DNA of 64,000 bases from DATBGO01 sp050011895 (GTDB lineage: Bacteria; Actinomycetota; Actinomycetes; Streptosporangiales; Streptosporangiaceae): NCBI GenBank assembly GCA_050011895.1, contig JBEKIF010000005.1, positions 62,001-126,000 on the forward strand, given 5' to 3'. The notes under the pieces are model-generated. The model was not told the origin of the DNA. It made no database searches and saw only the letters and a list, made by a program, of their open reading frames with translations. Made by a program: the position numbers and the translations under genes. Position 1 is the first letter of the stretch. The number at the start of each line of letters is the position of its first letter. Shown here in pieces: positions 26,072-33,665 of the stretch.

Positions 26072-26488
26072 GCCCCACCCCTACCTGGTCAGCATCAGCG
26101 CTCATACTGTCCCAGAACCCGCCCGGGCCCGGCAACCGGCCAGACCGCCGACATCGCATGTGACAGCAGAAGTGACAGCAACATCACCAGCCATCACGCC
26201 AGCCCAGCAGGCCTGACGGCGAGGGCCAGGGCCAGAGGCCAGGCCCGAAACGCGCGCGGTGAACAGCGGCGCTCCTCGGCGCTGTGGGTGCCTTCTGCGG
26301 AATCGTTGTCAACGTGCATGTCGGTGTCGACCTCGCCGCCGCGGCGGCGGCACATCTCACCGACGACACGGCGGCACGCTTCCTCGTGACGGCCTTCAAC
26401 TCCACGTCCAACAATGTATTCACGGACGTGTACTTCATCAGTGAGTACGCCGCTCCGCCGATCATGGCGTTCGCCCTCTGGCGGAGGA
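26072..26488. other. Intergenic stretch with possible gene debris
   Basis: 417 bp between the partner gene and the DHFR-fold gene. It holds a probable membrane-protein fragment (see 26263-26520). Direct TGACAGCA-type repeats occur near 26160-26180. No intact gene is evident. Confidence 0.4.
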
Positions 26489-26520
26489 CTACTTGCGGAC
26501 GCGGAACCGAAGGATCGTGA
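26263..26520 (+). pseudogene. Possible fragment of a small membrane protein
   Basis: The frame has a protein-like composition: a hydrophobic opening (GAVGAFCGIVVNVHVGVDLA), then FLVTAFNSTSNNVFTDVYFI and EYAAPPIMAFALWRR. A TGA lies just upstream (26260) without a good start, and the 3' end runs into the antisense of the DHFR-fold gene. It is probably a truncated remnant; chance is possible. Confidence 0.3.
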
Positions 26521-27049
26521 CGGCTCCCGACCGTGTGCTGTCGAGCGGTTCCAGGTCTATCCGGGCAAGGCCCGGGGGCGAGAAGAAGCGAATGCCGTCG
26601 CCGAGCAGGACCGGCAGGACATACACCAGGATTTCGTCCACGAGTCCCCGCCGCAGGCACTGACCGGCCACGTCGGCGCCGAGGATTTCGAGGTTCTTGC
26701 CGCCCGCGGCGCGCAGTGCCGTGGCGACGGCCTCCCCGATATCACCGGTGAGGAACGTGACCGCCGGGTCCGGCGGGTCCGGCGGGGCGTGGGTGAGGAC
26801 GAACTCAGCTCCCCCGTCGTAGGCAGGGGGGTGCGGGCCGTCGGCCATACGCTTACCCACCTCGTAGGTCCGCCGGCCGATAAGCATGGCGCCGGTGGCC
26901 GCCATGATCTCCGGGAACGCGCTCTCGATCGGCGCCACGAAGTCGAAGATCCAGTCCATCGCGTCGCCGGGACCAGCGGTGAACCCGTCGAGTGACATAC
27001 ACCTGTTCACGACCACTTTGCCGGTTCCCGTGCTCGTGCCGCGCACCAT
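26489..27049 (-). CDS. RibD/dihydrofolate-reductase-fold family protein
   Basis: 186 residues. Family landmarks: VVVNRCMSLDGFTAGPGDAMDW, AMLIGRRTYEVGKRM, and late ILGADVAGQCLRRGLVDEI with VLPVLLGDGIRFF. These belong to the RibD C-terminal domain superfamily, NADPH-dependent reductases of often unknown substrate. GGAGG lies 3 nt before ATG 27049 and 6 nt before the next codon, GTG 27046, so translation may start at the GTG. Separated by 160 bp from the gene upstream. Confidence 0.85.
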   Translation of the reverse strand: MVRGTSTGTGKVVVNRCMSLDGFTAGPGDAMDWIFDFVAPIESAFPEIMAATGAMLIGRRTYEVGKRMADGPHPPAYDGGAEFVLTHAPPDPPDPAVTFLTGDIGEAVATALRAAGGKNLEILGADVAGQCLRRGLVDEILVYVLPVLLGDGIRFFSPPGLARIDLEPLDSTRSGAVTILRFRVRK

Positions 27050-27208
27050 GCACCTCCGAAGGACTTTCCCTGGCTGTCATCCCAGGCTCTCGAATGATGA
27101 CGCTACGCGCCCGGATCTCGTCGGCCGCCAGCGAAAAGGGATCAGACGTTTCCACCCAAGCTCCCAGGTGACACGCTTGGCCAAACGTTACTGCGGTGAC
27201 GCGTTGCC

Positions 27209-27556
27209 TCAGTCGGCCCGGCCGTAGACCGTGAAGTCGATCTCGATGGCGGCGACTGGGGGGTGTTCCGGGCTGGCCAGGAACGCCACCACCTCACCCG
27301 GCACGTCGTACACCCTGCTGACCGATCCGCCCGGCGGGACGGTGAAGGAGTCAAGAGCCGTGATGAAGCTGGCGTTGATCGTGTTCGGCTGGTCAACGTG
27401 CGAAACACCGATGACCACAGGCGCCGGGCTGTTCACCCAATTGTCGACCGATAGCCGGATGGTGCGGTAGGAAGACACGTCCAGCTGCACGAGTTCCGAC
27501 CCGTCCTCGTCAACTGTCATCTGATTGCCGTCAGCCAGGAGCTTCGTGTTAGGCAT
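27209..27556 (-). CDS. Hypothetical protein
   Basis: 115 residues from ATG 27556 (MPNTKLLADGNQ); a start six codons earlier is possible. The sequence looks all-beta (LVQLDVSSYRTIRLSVDNW, VAAIEIDFTVYGRAD). There is no signal peptide or TM helix and no recognised family. It lies inside the putative tRNA-Arg element. Confidence 0.6.
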   Translation of the reverse strand: MPNTKLLADGNQMTVDEDGSELVQLDVSSYRTIRLSVDNWVNSPAPVVIGVSHVDQPNTINASFITALDSFTVPPGGSVSRVYDVPGEVVAFLASPEHPPVAAIEIDFTVYGRAD

Positions 27557-27813
27557 ACGCCGACCGTAGCCCATAGATCATCGAGCCTGCCCACCCTGGC
27601 AGCAACGCGGGGCAGACCCTCGACAGTGATCTCTCCCGGCAAGACCTCGGCACCTGTCAGGAGGACAGGAGAAGAGCGGGGTACTCCGAGATCTTTTCCG
27701 GCCGCTGGCTACAGCGAGTCTGACACATGCAAACGTCGACAGCGCTCGGCGAAGCGCCGCACCGGTGCTCTATGATCTTGGCAGTTGCCGGGCAGGCGGG
27801 CCGGGAGGATGCC

Positions 27814-28182
27814 ATGAAAGCCTCGATCGGATACCTCGTTGTCGATGCCGTCGATCCTGAGCGGCTGGCCGGATTCTGGTGCGGACTGCTGGAGGTAGAA
27901 GTCGACAGCATGATCGGCGAGGGCCAGTTCGTGGTGCTATCTGCGACCAAGGACGGCCTGACGGTCGGCTTCCAGCGCGTCCCGGAAGCGAAGGTCGGCA
28001 AGAACCGCCTGCACCTTGATCTGGTTGTCGAGGACCTGGACACGGCCACCACCGAGATCGAAACGCTCGGCGGTCGGTGGCTTGAGCCCGGTAGTACCCG
28101 CGAGCTGGAGGGCTTCCGCTGGCGGGTCATGGCTGACCCCGAGGGCAACGAGTTCGATATCGATGTCCTGCCGCCTTCCTGA
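27814..28182 (+). CDS. VOC (glyoxalase/bleomycin-resistance fold) family protein
   Basis: 122 residues from ATG 27814, preceded by GGGAGG about 5 nt upstream. The fold is recognised from YLVVDAVDPERLAGFWCGLL, LHLDLVVEDLDTATTEIETLGGR and the closing VMADPEGNEFDIDV. Such proteins bind a metal and small hydrophobic substrates; the exact activity cannot be assigned. It is transcribed opposite to its island neighbours. Confidence 0.85.
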   Translation: MKASIGYLVVDAVDPERLAGFWCGLLEVEVDSMIGEGQFVVLSATKDGLTVGFQRVPEAKVGKNRLHLDLVVEDLDTATTEIETLGGRWLEPGSTRELEGFRWRVMADPEGNEFDIDVLPPS

Positions 28183-28406
28183 AGCCACCTGTCGTGGTCC
28201 TGGCTGGCCACTCTCTGACCGCGCGACTAGCGTCAGCTGCGGCTTGACAGTCATCGGCCTGCCGGGGCGGCCTGGCCGTCGGGCTACGCTGGCCGGATTT
28301 TGGCCGCACAAAGCCGCCTAGCGTCGGCAATCATTGCGCATCGCTGAGTAACATTTCCCAGGTCAATTGATGTATAAGCCGGTAGCGGATGTGCCCGCAG
28401 ATCTCC

Positions 28407-28453
28407 ACGGATCAGACGGTTGGGGGTTCGGCATCCCTCCGAGCGCGCCCACG
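28407..28453 (+). repeat. Right copy of the tRNA-Arg 3'-half direct repeat (putative att)
   Basis: The segment begins ACGGATCAGACGGTTGGGGG and ends CCCTCCGAGCGCGCC plus CACG, matching the tRNA 3' half except for a few changes. The changes would disrupt the T loop, so this is not a tRNA. The flanking 28183-28483 spacer has no gene that I can support. Confidence 0.8.
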
Positions 28454-28483
28454 GCAGAGGCCCCGTCAGCGACTGATCCGGGG

Positions 28484-28972
28484 TCAGTCGGCGGCCAGGT
28501 CACGCTGATACCAGGTGCCTGGCCGGCCGCCGGGCTCGGCCGGCCCAGCCGGGACGAACCCGGCTTTGGTCAGCACCTTCTGGGACGCGACGTTGTCATA
28601 GGTGGTCGCTGCTCTGATCGTGCGCAGCCCGTACTGCGCGGCAGCGAGCCGACACAGTTCTCGCGCGGTCGCGGTCGCCACGCCGCGACCCGCGACTTGC
28701 TGCGCGACCCGGTACCCGAGCTCGGCCGTGCCGTCCTCAAGATCGACCAGGTTGAACCGGCCGAGCACCGTGCCATCCTCGCCGACGAGCACGTGGAAGA
28801 CGCAGATGCCAGCCTCCTGCTCGGCCAGCAGGGCGTTGTACCGCTCGGTGAAGTGGTCGAAGAACTCATCGCCGCGGTCGGAGATAAAGGTGCCAAAGTA
28901 GGCGCGGTTCGCCAGTTCGAAGGCCAGGACCGCCGGGGCGTGGTCGGCGCGCAGGCGCTGCAGTTCGGGCAC
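28484..28972 (-). CDS. GNAT-family N-acetyltransferase
   Basis: 162 residues from GTG 28972. The acetyl-CoA site is seen as YRVAQQVAGRGVATATARELCRLA (Q/RxxGxG/A pattern), followed by IRAATTYDNVASQKVLTKAGF. This order is typical of RimJ/RimL-type acetyltransferases acting on protein N-termini or small amines. It lies just outside the putative element. Substrate unknown. Confidence 0.88.
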   Translation of the reverse strand: MPELQRLRADHAPAVLAFELANRAYFGTFISDRGDEFFDHFTERYNALLAEQEAGICVFHVLVGEDGTVLGRFNLVDLEDGTAELGYRVAQQVAGRGVATATARELCRLAAAQYGLRTIRAATTYDNVASQKVLTKAGFVPAGPAEPGGRPGTWYQRDLAAD

Positions 28973-29144
28973 CGGCCAACCCTACTCAGATGGTGCACGG
29001 CGGTTGCCTGACAGGGTCGGCGGGTCTTCTGGCTGCCGTAGCGCACGAACACCCAGCCGTCATCGACGCGACTACGCTGAGTGTGCTCTCGACCTCAGCT
29101 ATGTACTCCCTGGCCTCGTCCAGCCTCACGTAGTGTCGGCGGCT

Positions 29145-30059
29145 ATGCGGCTTCTTGTTCTTGGCGGTACGTCTTTCGTCGGCCGCGCCATCGTTGATGA
29201 AGCCCTGCGCACCAGTGCCGAGGTGACCTTGTTCGGCCGGGGCAAGACCGGGGCTGGCCTGTTCCCCGAACTGGTGCGGCTCATTGGCGACCGGGACACC
29301 GGCGAGTACGGGGCGCTGCGCGACAGCGGCTGGGACGCGGTCGTGGATGTCAGCGGTTACGTTCCCCGTCATGTCGGGCAGGCGATGGACGCACTGGGGG
29401 AACGGGTCGGTCGGTACCTGTTCATCTCCAGTCACGCGGTCTACCAGTGCACCGGGGTGGAACCGGGCTCAACCGAGGACACTCCTCGCCGTCCGCCCGT
29501 GCGGGACACCGAGGAACTCGACGACGGCACGTACGGGCCGCTCAAGGTCGCGTGCGAGGACGATGTGGTGGCCCGGTACGGCTCCCGGGCAACGATCGTG
29601 CGGCCGGGGAAGGTGGCCGGCCCGCACGACTGGCAGGACGGGCTCACGTACTGGGTGCGCCAAGCCGCCCGCGGCGGCCGGGTATCTCTGCCGGGCCGCC
29701 CTGAGCAGCCAGTTCAGGTAGTCGACTCGCGCGACCTGGGCCGCCTCGTGGTGCAGCTGCTCGCCGACGATCGCCCGGGCGCGTTCCACGCGGTCGGCCC
29801 GGCCGAGCCGGTCACGCTTGGCGGGCTCATCGAGACCTGCGCGCGTGTGGCGGGCACCCAGGTCGAGATCGTGCCGGTATCGCCTGATAAGGCGCTTCCG
29901 CTGTTCCCGCTGGTAAAGACGAACTGGCCGTCGCAGCAGCGCAGCCCGGCACGTGCCCGGGCAGCAGGCATGCCCGCAACTCCGCTGCAGGTAACGGCAG
30001 CCGACGTCTTGGCCTGGGACCGCCGCGCTTGCATAGAACATCGAAGTCTGTCAATATAG
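29145..30059 (+). CDS. NAD-dependent epimerase/dehydratase (SDR) family protein
   Basis: 304 residues from ATG 29145. The Rossmann motif is LLVLGGTSFVGRAIV (GGTxFxG, an atypical extended SDR). FISSHAVYQ and the substrate segment DDGTYGPLKVACE follow, with YGPLK as the YxxxK pair. TIVRPGKVAGPHDW marks the C-terminal domain. It resembles isoflavone-reductase/sugar-epimerase-like actinobacterial proteins. Only 4 bp separate it from the ArsR gene, so they may be co-transcribed. Confidence 0.85.
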   Translation: MRLLVLGGTSFVGRAIVDEALRTSAEVTLFGRGKTGAGLFPELVRLIGDRDTGEYGALRDSGWDAVVDVSGYVPRHVGQAMDALGERVGRYLFISSHAVYQCTGVEPGSTEDTPRRPPVRDTEELDDGTYGPLKVACEDDVVARYGSRATIVRPGKVAGPHDWQDGLTYWVRQAARGGRVSLPGRPEQPVQVVDSRDLGRLVVQLLADDRPGAFHAVGPAEPVTLGGLIETCARVAGTQVEIVPVSPDKALPLFPLVKTNWPSQQRSPARARAAGMPATPLQVTAADVLAWDRRACIEHRSLSI

Positions 30060-30061
30060 AC
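30046..30061. promoter_or_regulatory. Weak inverted repeat before the ArsR-family gene
   Basis: GTCT and AGAC arms are separated by an AT-rich 8-bp centre immediately before the ATG. ArsR repressors often bind imperfect AT-rich palindromes overlapping their own starts; the arms here are short. Confidence 0.3.
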
Positions 30062-30063
30062 GT

Positions 30064-30423
30064 ATGTCGAAGTCCCTGATGGTAGTCAGCCCGGCTGACA
30101 CTGCGCTTTGCGGCCCGCCCTTGTCGGCCCAGCCGCTGACGGCCGAGGAGGCCGAGCAGATCGCACCGCAGCTGAAAGCCCTGGCCGATCCAGTGCGCCT
30201 GCGACTGATGTCGCTGGTGGCCTCGCACTCCGGAGGCGAGGCGTGCGTCTGTGACCTGAATGCCGCGTTCGACCTGTCTCAGCCCACCATCAGCCACCAT
30301 CTGAAGCTGCTGTACGACTGCGGCCTGCTGGATCGCGAGAAGCGCGGCGTCTGGGTGTACTACCGGGCGCGGACGGAGGCTCTGGCTAGCCTCGGGGCCC
30401 TGATCGGCAGCCCTTCGCGGTGA
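30064..30423 (+). CDS. arsR: ArsR-family metalloregulator
   Basis: 119 residues. The winged HTH is ALADPVRLRLMSLVA then AACVCDL-like residues (EACVCDLNAAF) and the recognition helix LSQPTISHHLKLLYDCGLL, ending KRGVWVYYRA. The CVCDL pair in helix 3 is the classical As(III)/Sb(III) binding site. It precedes a phosphinothricin/arsinothricin-type acetyltransferase, suggesting regulation of that gene. No ribosome-binding site is clear; it may be coupled to the upstream epimerase. Confidence 0.88.
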   Translation: MSKSLMVVSPADTALCGPPLSAQPLTAEEAEQIAPQLKALADPVRLRLMSLVASHSGGEACVCDLNAAFDLSQPTISHHLKLLYDCGLLDREKRGVWVYYRARTEALASLGALIGSPSR

Positions 30424-30484
30424 CCGCCTGGCCGAGTCGGCCGATCCGGGATACCTCACCGAGGCGCAGGAAGGCATCCAGGTC

Positions 30485-30967
30485 ATGCAGATCACGACCA
30501 TGACTGCCGAGCATTCGGCCGCCGTACTCGCGATCTACCAGGCGGGCATCGATGAGGGCAACGCCACCTTCGAGACCACGGCTCCGGGATGGGCGCAGTT
30601 CAGCGCCGCCAGGCTGCCCGGTCACCGCTATGTCGCGCTCGCCGCCGGCGATGTCCTCGGCTGGGTTGCGGCCTCGGCCGTGTCCGGCCGCTGCGTATAC
30701 GCGGGAGTTGTCGGGCATTCCGTCTACGTCCACCCCGGCGCCCGCGGCCGGGGTGTCGGCCGCCAGCTCCTGGATGCGCTCATCGCGTCCACCGAGAACG
30801 CGGGAATCTGGACCATTGAGTCCGGCATCTTCCCCGAAAACACCGCCAGCGCTGCACTTCATCAGGCTGCCGGTTTCCGCGTAGTCGGAACAAGGGAAAG
30901 GATCGGCCAGCACCACGGCCGCTGGCGCGACGTCCTGCTCATCGAGCGCCGCAGCGCTGTCGTCTGA
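30485..30967 (+). CDS. GNAT acetyltransferase of the phosphinothricin/arsinothricin (PAT/ArsN1) type
   Basis: 160 residues. The order AVLAIYQAGIDEGNATFETTAPGW, GHSVYVHPGARGRGVGRQLLDAL, WTIESGIFPENTASAALHQAAGF and HHGRWRDVLLIERR is diagnostic of the PAT subfamily. These enzymes N-acetylate phosphinothricin or the arsenical arsinothricin. Because an ArsR gene stands 61 bp upstream, the ArsN1 role is favoured over bialaphos resistance. No other ars genes are nearby. Confidence 0.85.
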   Translation: MQITTMTAEHSAAVLAIYQAGIDEGNATFETTAPGWAQFSAARLPGHRYVALAAGDVLGWVAASAVSGRCVYAGVVGHSVYVHPGARGRGVGRQLLDALIASTENAGIWTIESGIFPENTASAALHQAAGFRVVGTRERIGQHHGRWRDVLLIERRSAVV

Positions 30968-31028
30968 CCCAGCCACCTGGTTGCGTAATCGAGCGCGCGT
31001 ACTGCTAGGCGATGCTGCAGCCAGAAAA

Positions 31029-31865
31029 TCATCCAGACGGCCGCGCACCGTGCCCGGACACCCGGTTCCGTGGAAGTCCATCTCCGCTGTCAGCCGAAGA
31101 TCCTGGCATCGGAGCCGGCGAGCCCTGCCGGTCCAGCTCCATGAGCCGGTAGCACAACTCGGCGAGCACCAGGCCAAGCGCCGACTCGATCACTGCTCCG
31201 GCGACTCCCCGGATGGCAAGGGCGGTCAGCATGGCTCCCGGGCCGGCCGAGTGCGGCGCAGCGGACGTGATCTCGTCCGCGATGGTGACGGGCAGCGTGG
31301 CGAGCAGCGCGACCGTCCAGAAGTGCCTGCGGACCAGATGGGCAGAGCGGCGCAACGCGGCCATCACCGGCTTGTTCTCGATCTCGACGACCGGGCCGAC
31401 GACAGCGAGCAGATTCATCACGATCAGGCCAGGGATCACCAGCGCAACCAGCCCGATCACGACAAGCGCGACCACGACCAGGTCGGCCAGGATCAGCCGG
31501 CGCCACGACAGTTTTCTGAGTATGTCCCGGACGCGGGCATGGCGCCGCCCGTGGCCGGCCTCGCCCACTACCTGGCTCAGGAATCCGGACAGGAACACGA
31601 CTCCGAGCAGGCTGACACCGGAGGCGCCCAGATCGGCAGTGATGGTTACCGGCAGGTTGCCGGTCCGGTCGGCGAAGGAGTGAACCGCTATTTCCGCGGC
31701 GGCCGTCGCGGTTGACACGGCCACGGCGACGAGGAGTATCCGCCCGGCGTTGTAACGGCCAGCGCGTGCGGCCGACGCGACGGTCGCGCGGACGGGAAAG
31801 GGCGGCCGGTCGCCCCGTCCGACCCGGCCACCGTGATCTGGCTGGTTGCTATCGTGACGGCTCAC
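31029..31865 (-). CDS. Multi-pass membrane protein
   Basis: 278 residues from GTG 31865; the frame remains open to 32201 but the extra N-terminus is low-complexity. About six hydrophobic segments, including ILLVAVAVSTATAAAEIAV, LILADLVVVALVVIGLVALV and IPGLIVMNLLAVVGPVVEI. The segment PGLIVMNLLAVVGPVVEIE...ALRRSAHLVRRHFW resembles the glycerophosphoryl-diester-phosphodiesterase-associated membrane domain (DUF975/YciC-like). Function unknown. Confidence 0.6.
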   Translation of the reverse strand: MSRHDSNQPDHGGRVGRGDRPPFPVRATVASAARAGRYNAGRILLVAVAVSTATAAAEIAVHSFADRTGNLPVTITADLGASGVSLLGVVFLSGFLSQVVGEAGHGRRHARVRDILRKLSWRRLILADLVVVALVVIGLVALVIPGLIVMNLLAVVGPVVEIENKPVMAALRRSAHLVRRHFWTVALLATLPVTIADEITSAAPHSAGPGAMLTALAIRGVAGAVIESALGLVLAELCYRLMELDRQGSPAPMPGSSADSGDGLPRNRVSGHGARPSG

Positions 31866-32331
31866 CCGAGACCTTCGCTCCCCGATGGCTGATGGCGGCA
31901 GGAAGCGGCGCATGCCGACGCAGGCCCGCCACCTGTCGCGCGCTCCCGCTGGTACCGCAACGCCCGGGCCCTCGCCGATTCTCCCCCGATGACCTGGGCA
32001 CATCCCGCCAGGCCAATCTAACCCAGCCACGGTCGGGGTTGACCACAGCAGGTCCGTCCACGCCTCATTCGGCCCCTCATGGCCGACGGCGCTGGCGCTT
32101 GCACCAGTCTCAACATCCGGCATACTGGAACGGTCGTCACGATGCCGCCCAGATTCCCGCGGTTGTCCGACGTCGACGTTGATCAGCGTGTCTTGCGGCA
32201 TCCTGCCCGGGCACCTTCTGACGGCGGTCGGCTAAGTCAATCCCGTCACTGCCGATCAGGAGTCATCATGATCATTTGTGGCCGCGCGTGCCTTATCGGT
32301 GTCTGGGCGCGGCCCCGGGCAAGGCGCTGAC
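31866..32331. other. Intergenic region without a supported gene
   Basis: 466 bp between divergently transcribed genes. Open frames on both strands have no recognisable domains. The minus-strand gene could start as far upstream as 32201. AT-richer patches near 32265 may hold the STAS gene promoter. Confidence 0.35.
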
Positions 32332-32697
32332 GTGCTCAAAGATGGTGAAGCCTGCAGGATGCCCACAGGCCGTGCGGTGTATGACGACGGCGTGCTGCGG
32401 ATAACCGAGACGCATGACCCGCCGGGCCTGGCACTGGCCGGGGAGATCGATGAGGGCACCTACCGTGCCCTGGTGGGGACGCTAAAGGAGCGCTCGGGCA
32501 GGCCCGGCGAGATGCATTTCAACCTGGGCGACGTGGAGTACTGCGATCTAGCCGGGCTGCGGGCGATTATCCTGCTGGCCCGGGCTGGCGCCGATGGCCG
32601 CGACCGGCGGCTTGTGCTCCACGACGTGCCGCGGCAGCTCCAGACGGTCCTGCACATCGTCGGCTGGGATGCCACGCCGGGCGTAGTCATCGATTAG
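32332..32697 (+). CDS. STAS-domain protein (anti-sigma-factor-antagonist-like)
   Basis: 121 residues from GTG 32332 (AAGG 7 nt upstream); 32278 is an alternative start. The fold is recognised from LALAGEIDEGTYRALVGTL, MHFNLGDVEYCDLAGLRAI and RLVLHDVPRQLQTVLHIVG. In SpoIIAA-type proteins the central motif is DSSG with a phosphorylatable Ser; here it reads DLAG, so kinase control by that residue is unlikely. No sigma or kinase gene is adjacent. Confidence 0.8.
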   Translation: MLKDGEACRMPTGRAVYDDGVLRITETHDPPGLALAGEIDEGTYRALVGTLKERSGRPGEMHFNLGDVEYCDLAGLRAIILLARAGADGRDRRLVLHDVPRQLQTVLHIVGWDATPGVVID

Positions 32698-32845
32698 TCG
32701 GCCCGCGCGTGCCTGAGGATTGGCACCGGGAAGTCCCGGTACCGCTACGGCTTAGCTCACTAGGAGGTGCCGATGAGCCACGGACCGTGGAGAGAAAACC
32801 GGCGGACTGGGCGGCCGGAGACGAGCCCATGACCGCGCCTCAGCA

Positions 32846-33553
32846 ATGAGCCGGCCCGGCCGCGTTACCGCCACCCGCAGCGCTGGCTGGCCTGCCGGTG
32901 CCGCCGGTCCCCGGGGAACCGTGATCGTGGCGCACGGCGGCCGGTCGGTCAGCAAGGAGCCCACCACAGCGGTTCAGCCCAGCGTGCTGCGGATGATCCC
33001 GGTCGCTCGGGCCATCCGGCGTGGGCTCCGCGGAACCGGTGTCGTCATCTGCCGCCCGAGATTCGTGTTCCGCGGCTGGAACGGTTCCGAGGCGTCTCCG
33101 GTCCATGACCTGAACGAGTTGCTCGACATGCTTGCCTGCTCCGTCGGGAGCACGCCGGTCGTGCTGGTCGGTCACTCGATGGGGGCGCGCGCGGCATTGC
33201 GAGCAGCTGGGCATCCACTGGTGTCCGCGGTCGCCGGGCTGGCGCCGTGGCTGCCGCCGGGGGAGCCCGTCAGCCAGCTGGCCGGATGCCGGATCCTGCT
33301 AGTCCACGGGAGCGCCGACCACGTGACAAGTCCCGGTGCGACGTGGGCCTACGCGGCGCGTGCCCGCTCCGTCGCGCAGGTGGCGACGATCGAGGTGCGG
33401 GGCGGCGATCACGCGTTGCTGCGCAGGGCGTGCCTGTGGCATGGGATCGCGGCGGAGTTCGCCCGGCTGTCACTCGCGCCTCGGGCCAGCGCGGGCGAGG
33501 TGGCGACCGCCTTTACGAGGGCCGATACGGGGCTGCCCCGCCTGGTGGTCTAA
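32846..33553 (+). CDS. Alpha/beta hydrolase
   Basis: 235 residues. An oxyanion-type strand TVIVAHGGRSVS near residue 27, the nucleophile elbow VLVGHSMGARAA, the acid in LLVHGSADHVTSP and the catalytic His in RGGDHALLRRA form a complete triad in the correct order. The lid region is short. Substrate unknown. It is preceded by a 148-bp spacer after the STAS gene. Confidence 0.83.
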   Translation: MSRPGRVTATRSAGWPAGAAGPRGTVIVAHGGRSVSKEPTTAVQPSVLRMIPVARAIRRGLRGTGVVICRPRFVFRGWNGSEASPVHDLNELLDMLACSVGSTPVVLVGHSMGARAALRAAGHPLVSAVAGLAPWLPPGEPVSQLAGCRILLVHGSADHVTSPGATWAYAARARSVAQVATIEVRGGDHALLRRACLWHGIAAEFARLSLAPRASAGEVATAFTRADTGLPRLVV

Positions 33554-33665
33554 CCGTCAGTGACCGCAGGCCGGAATCAGCTGCGCGAGCGGCCCGGCGA
33601 GTTGCTGGCTGCGATCGAGGTATGACGTCGATGACATGGCCGGATCTTGCCCTAGGCCCAGGCGG

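Larger units (their letters stand above)
23403..28406. mobile_element. Putative remnant integrated element between tRNA-Arg and its 3'-half copy
   Basis: About 5 kb bounded by the direct repeat described above. It contains an NB-ARC/TPR gene and partner, a DHFR-fold gene, a hypothetical gene, a VOC-family gene and a broken membrane-protein frame. No integrase, excisionase, replication or transfer gene is visible, so it would be a degraded or non-autonomous island. The 60 bp before the right copy are AT-richer than average. An alternative is a stand-alone tRNA gene fragment left by an older rearrangement. Confidence 0.6.

Noticed and set aside
28407..28453. Second tRNA-Arg gene
   Set aside because: Only the 3' half is present, with changes in the T loop and no 5' half upstream, so it is a repeat/att copy rather than a gene.
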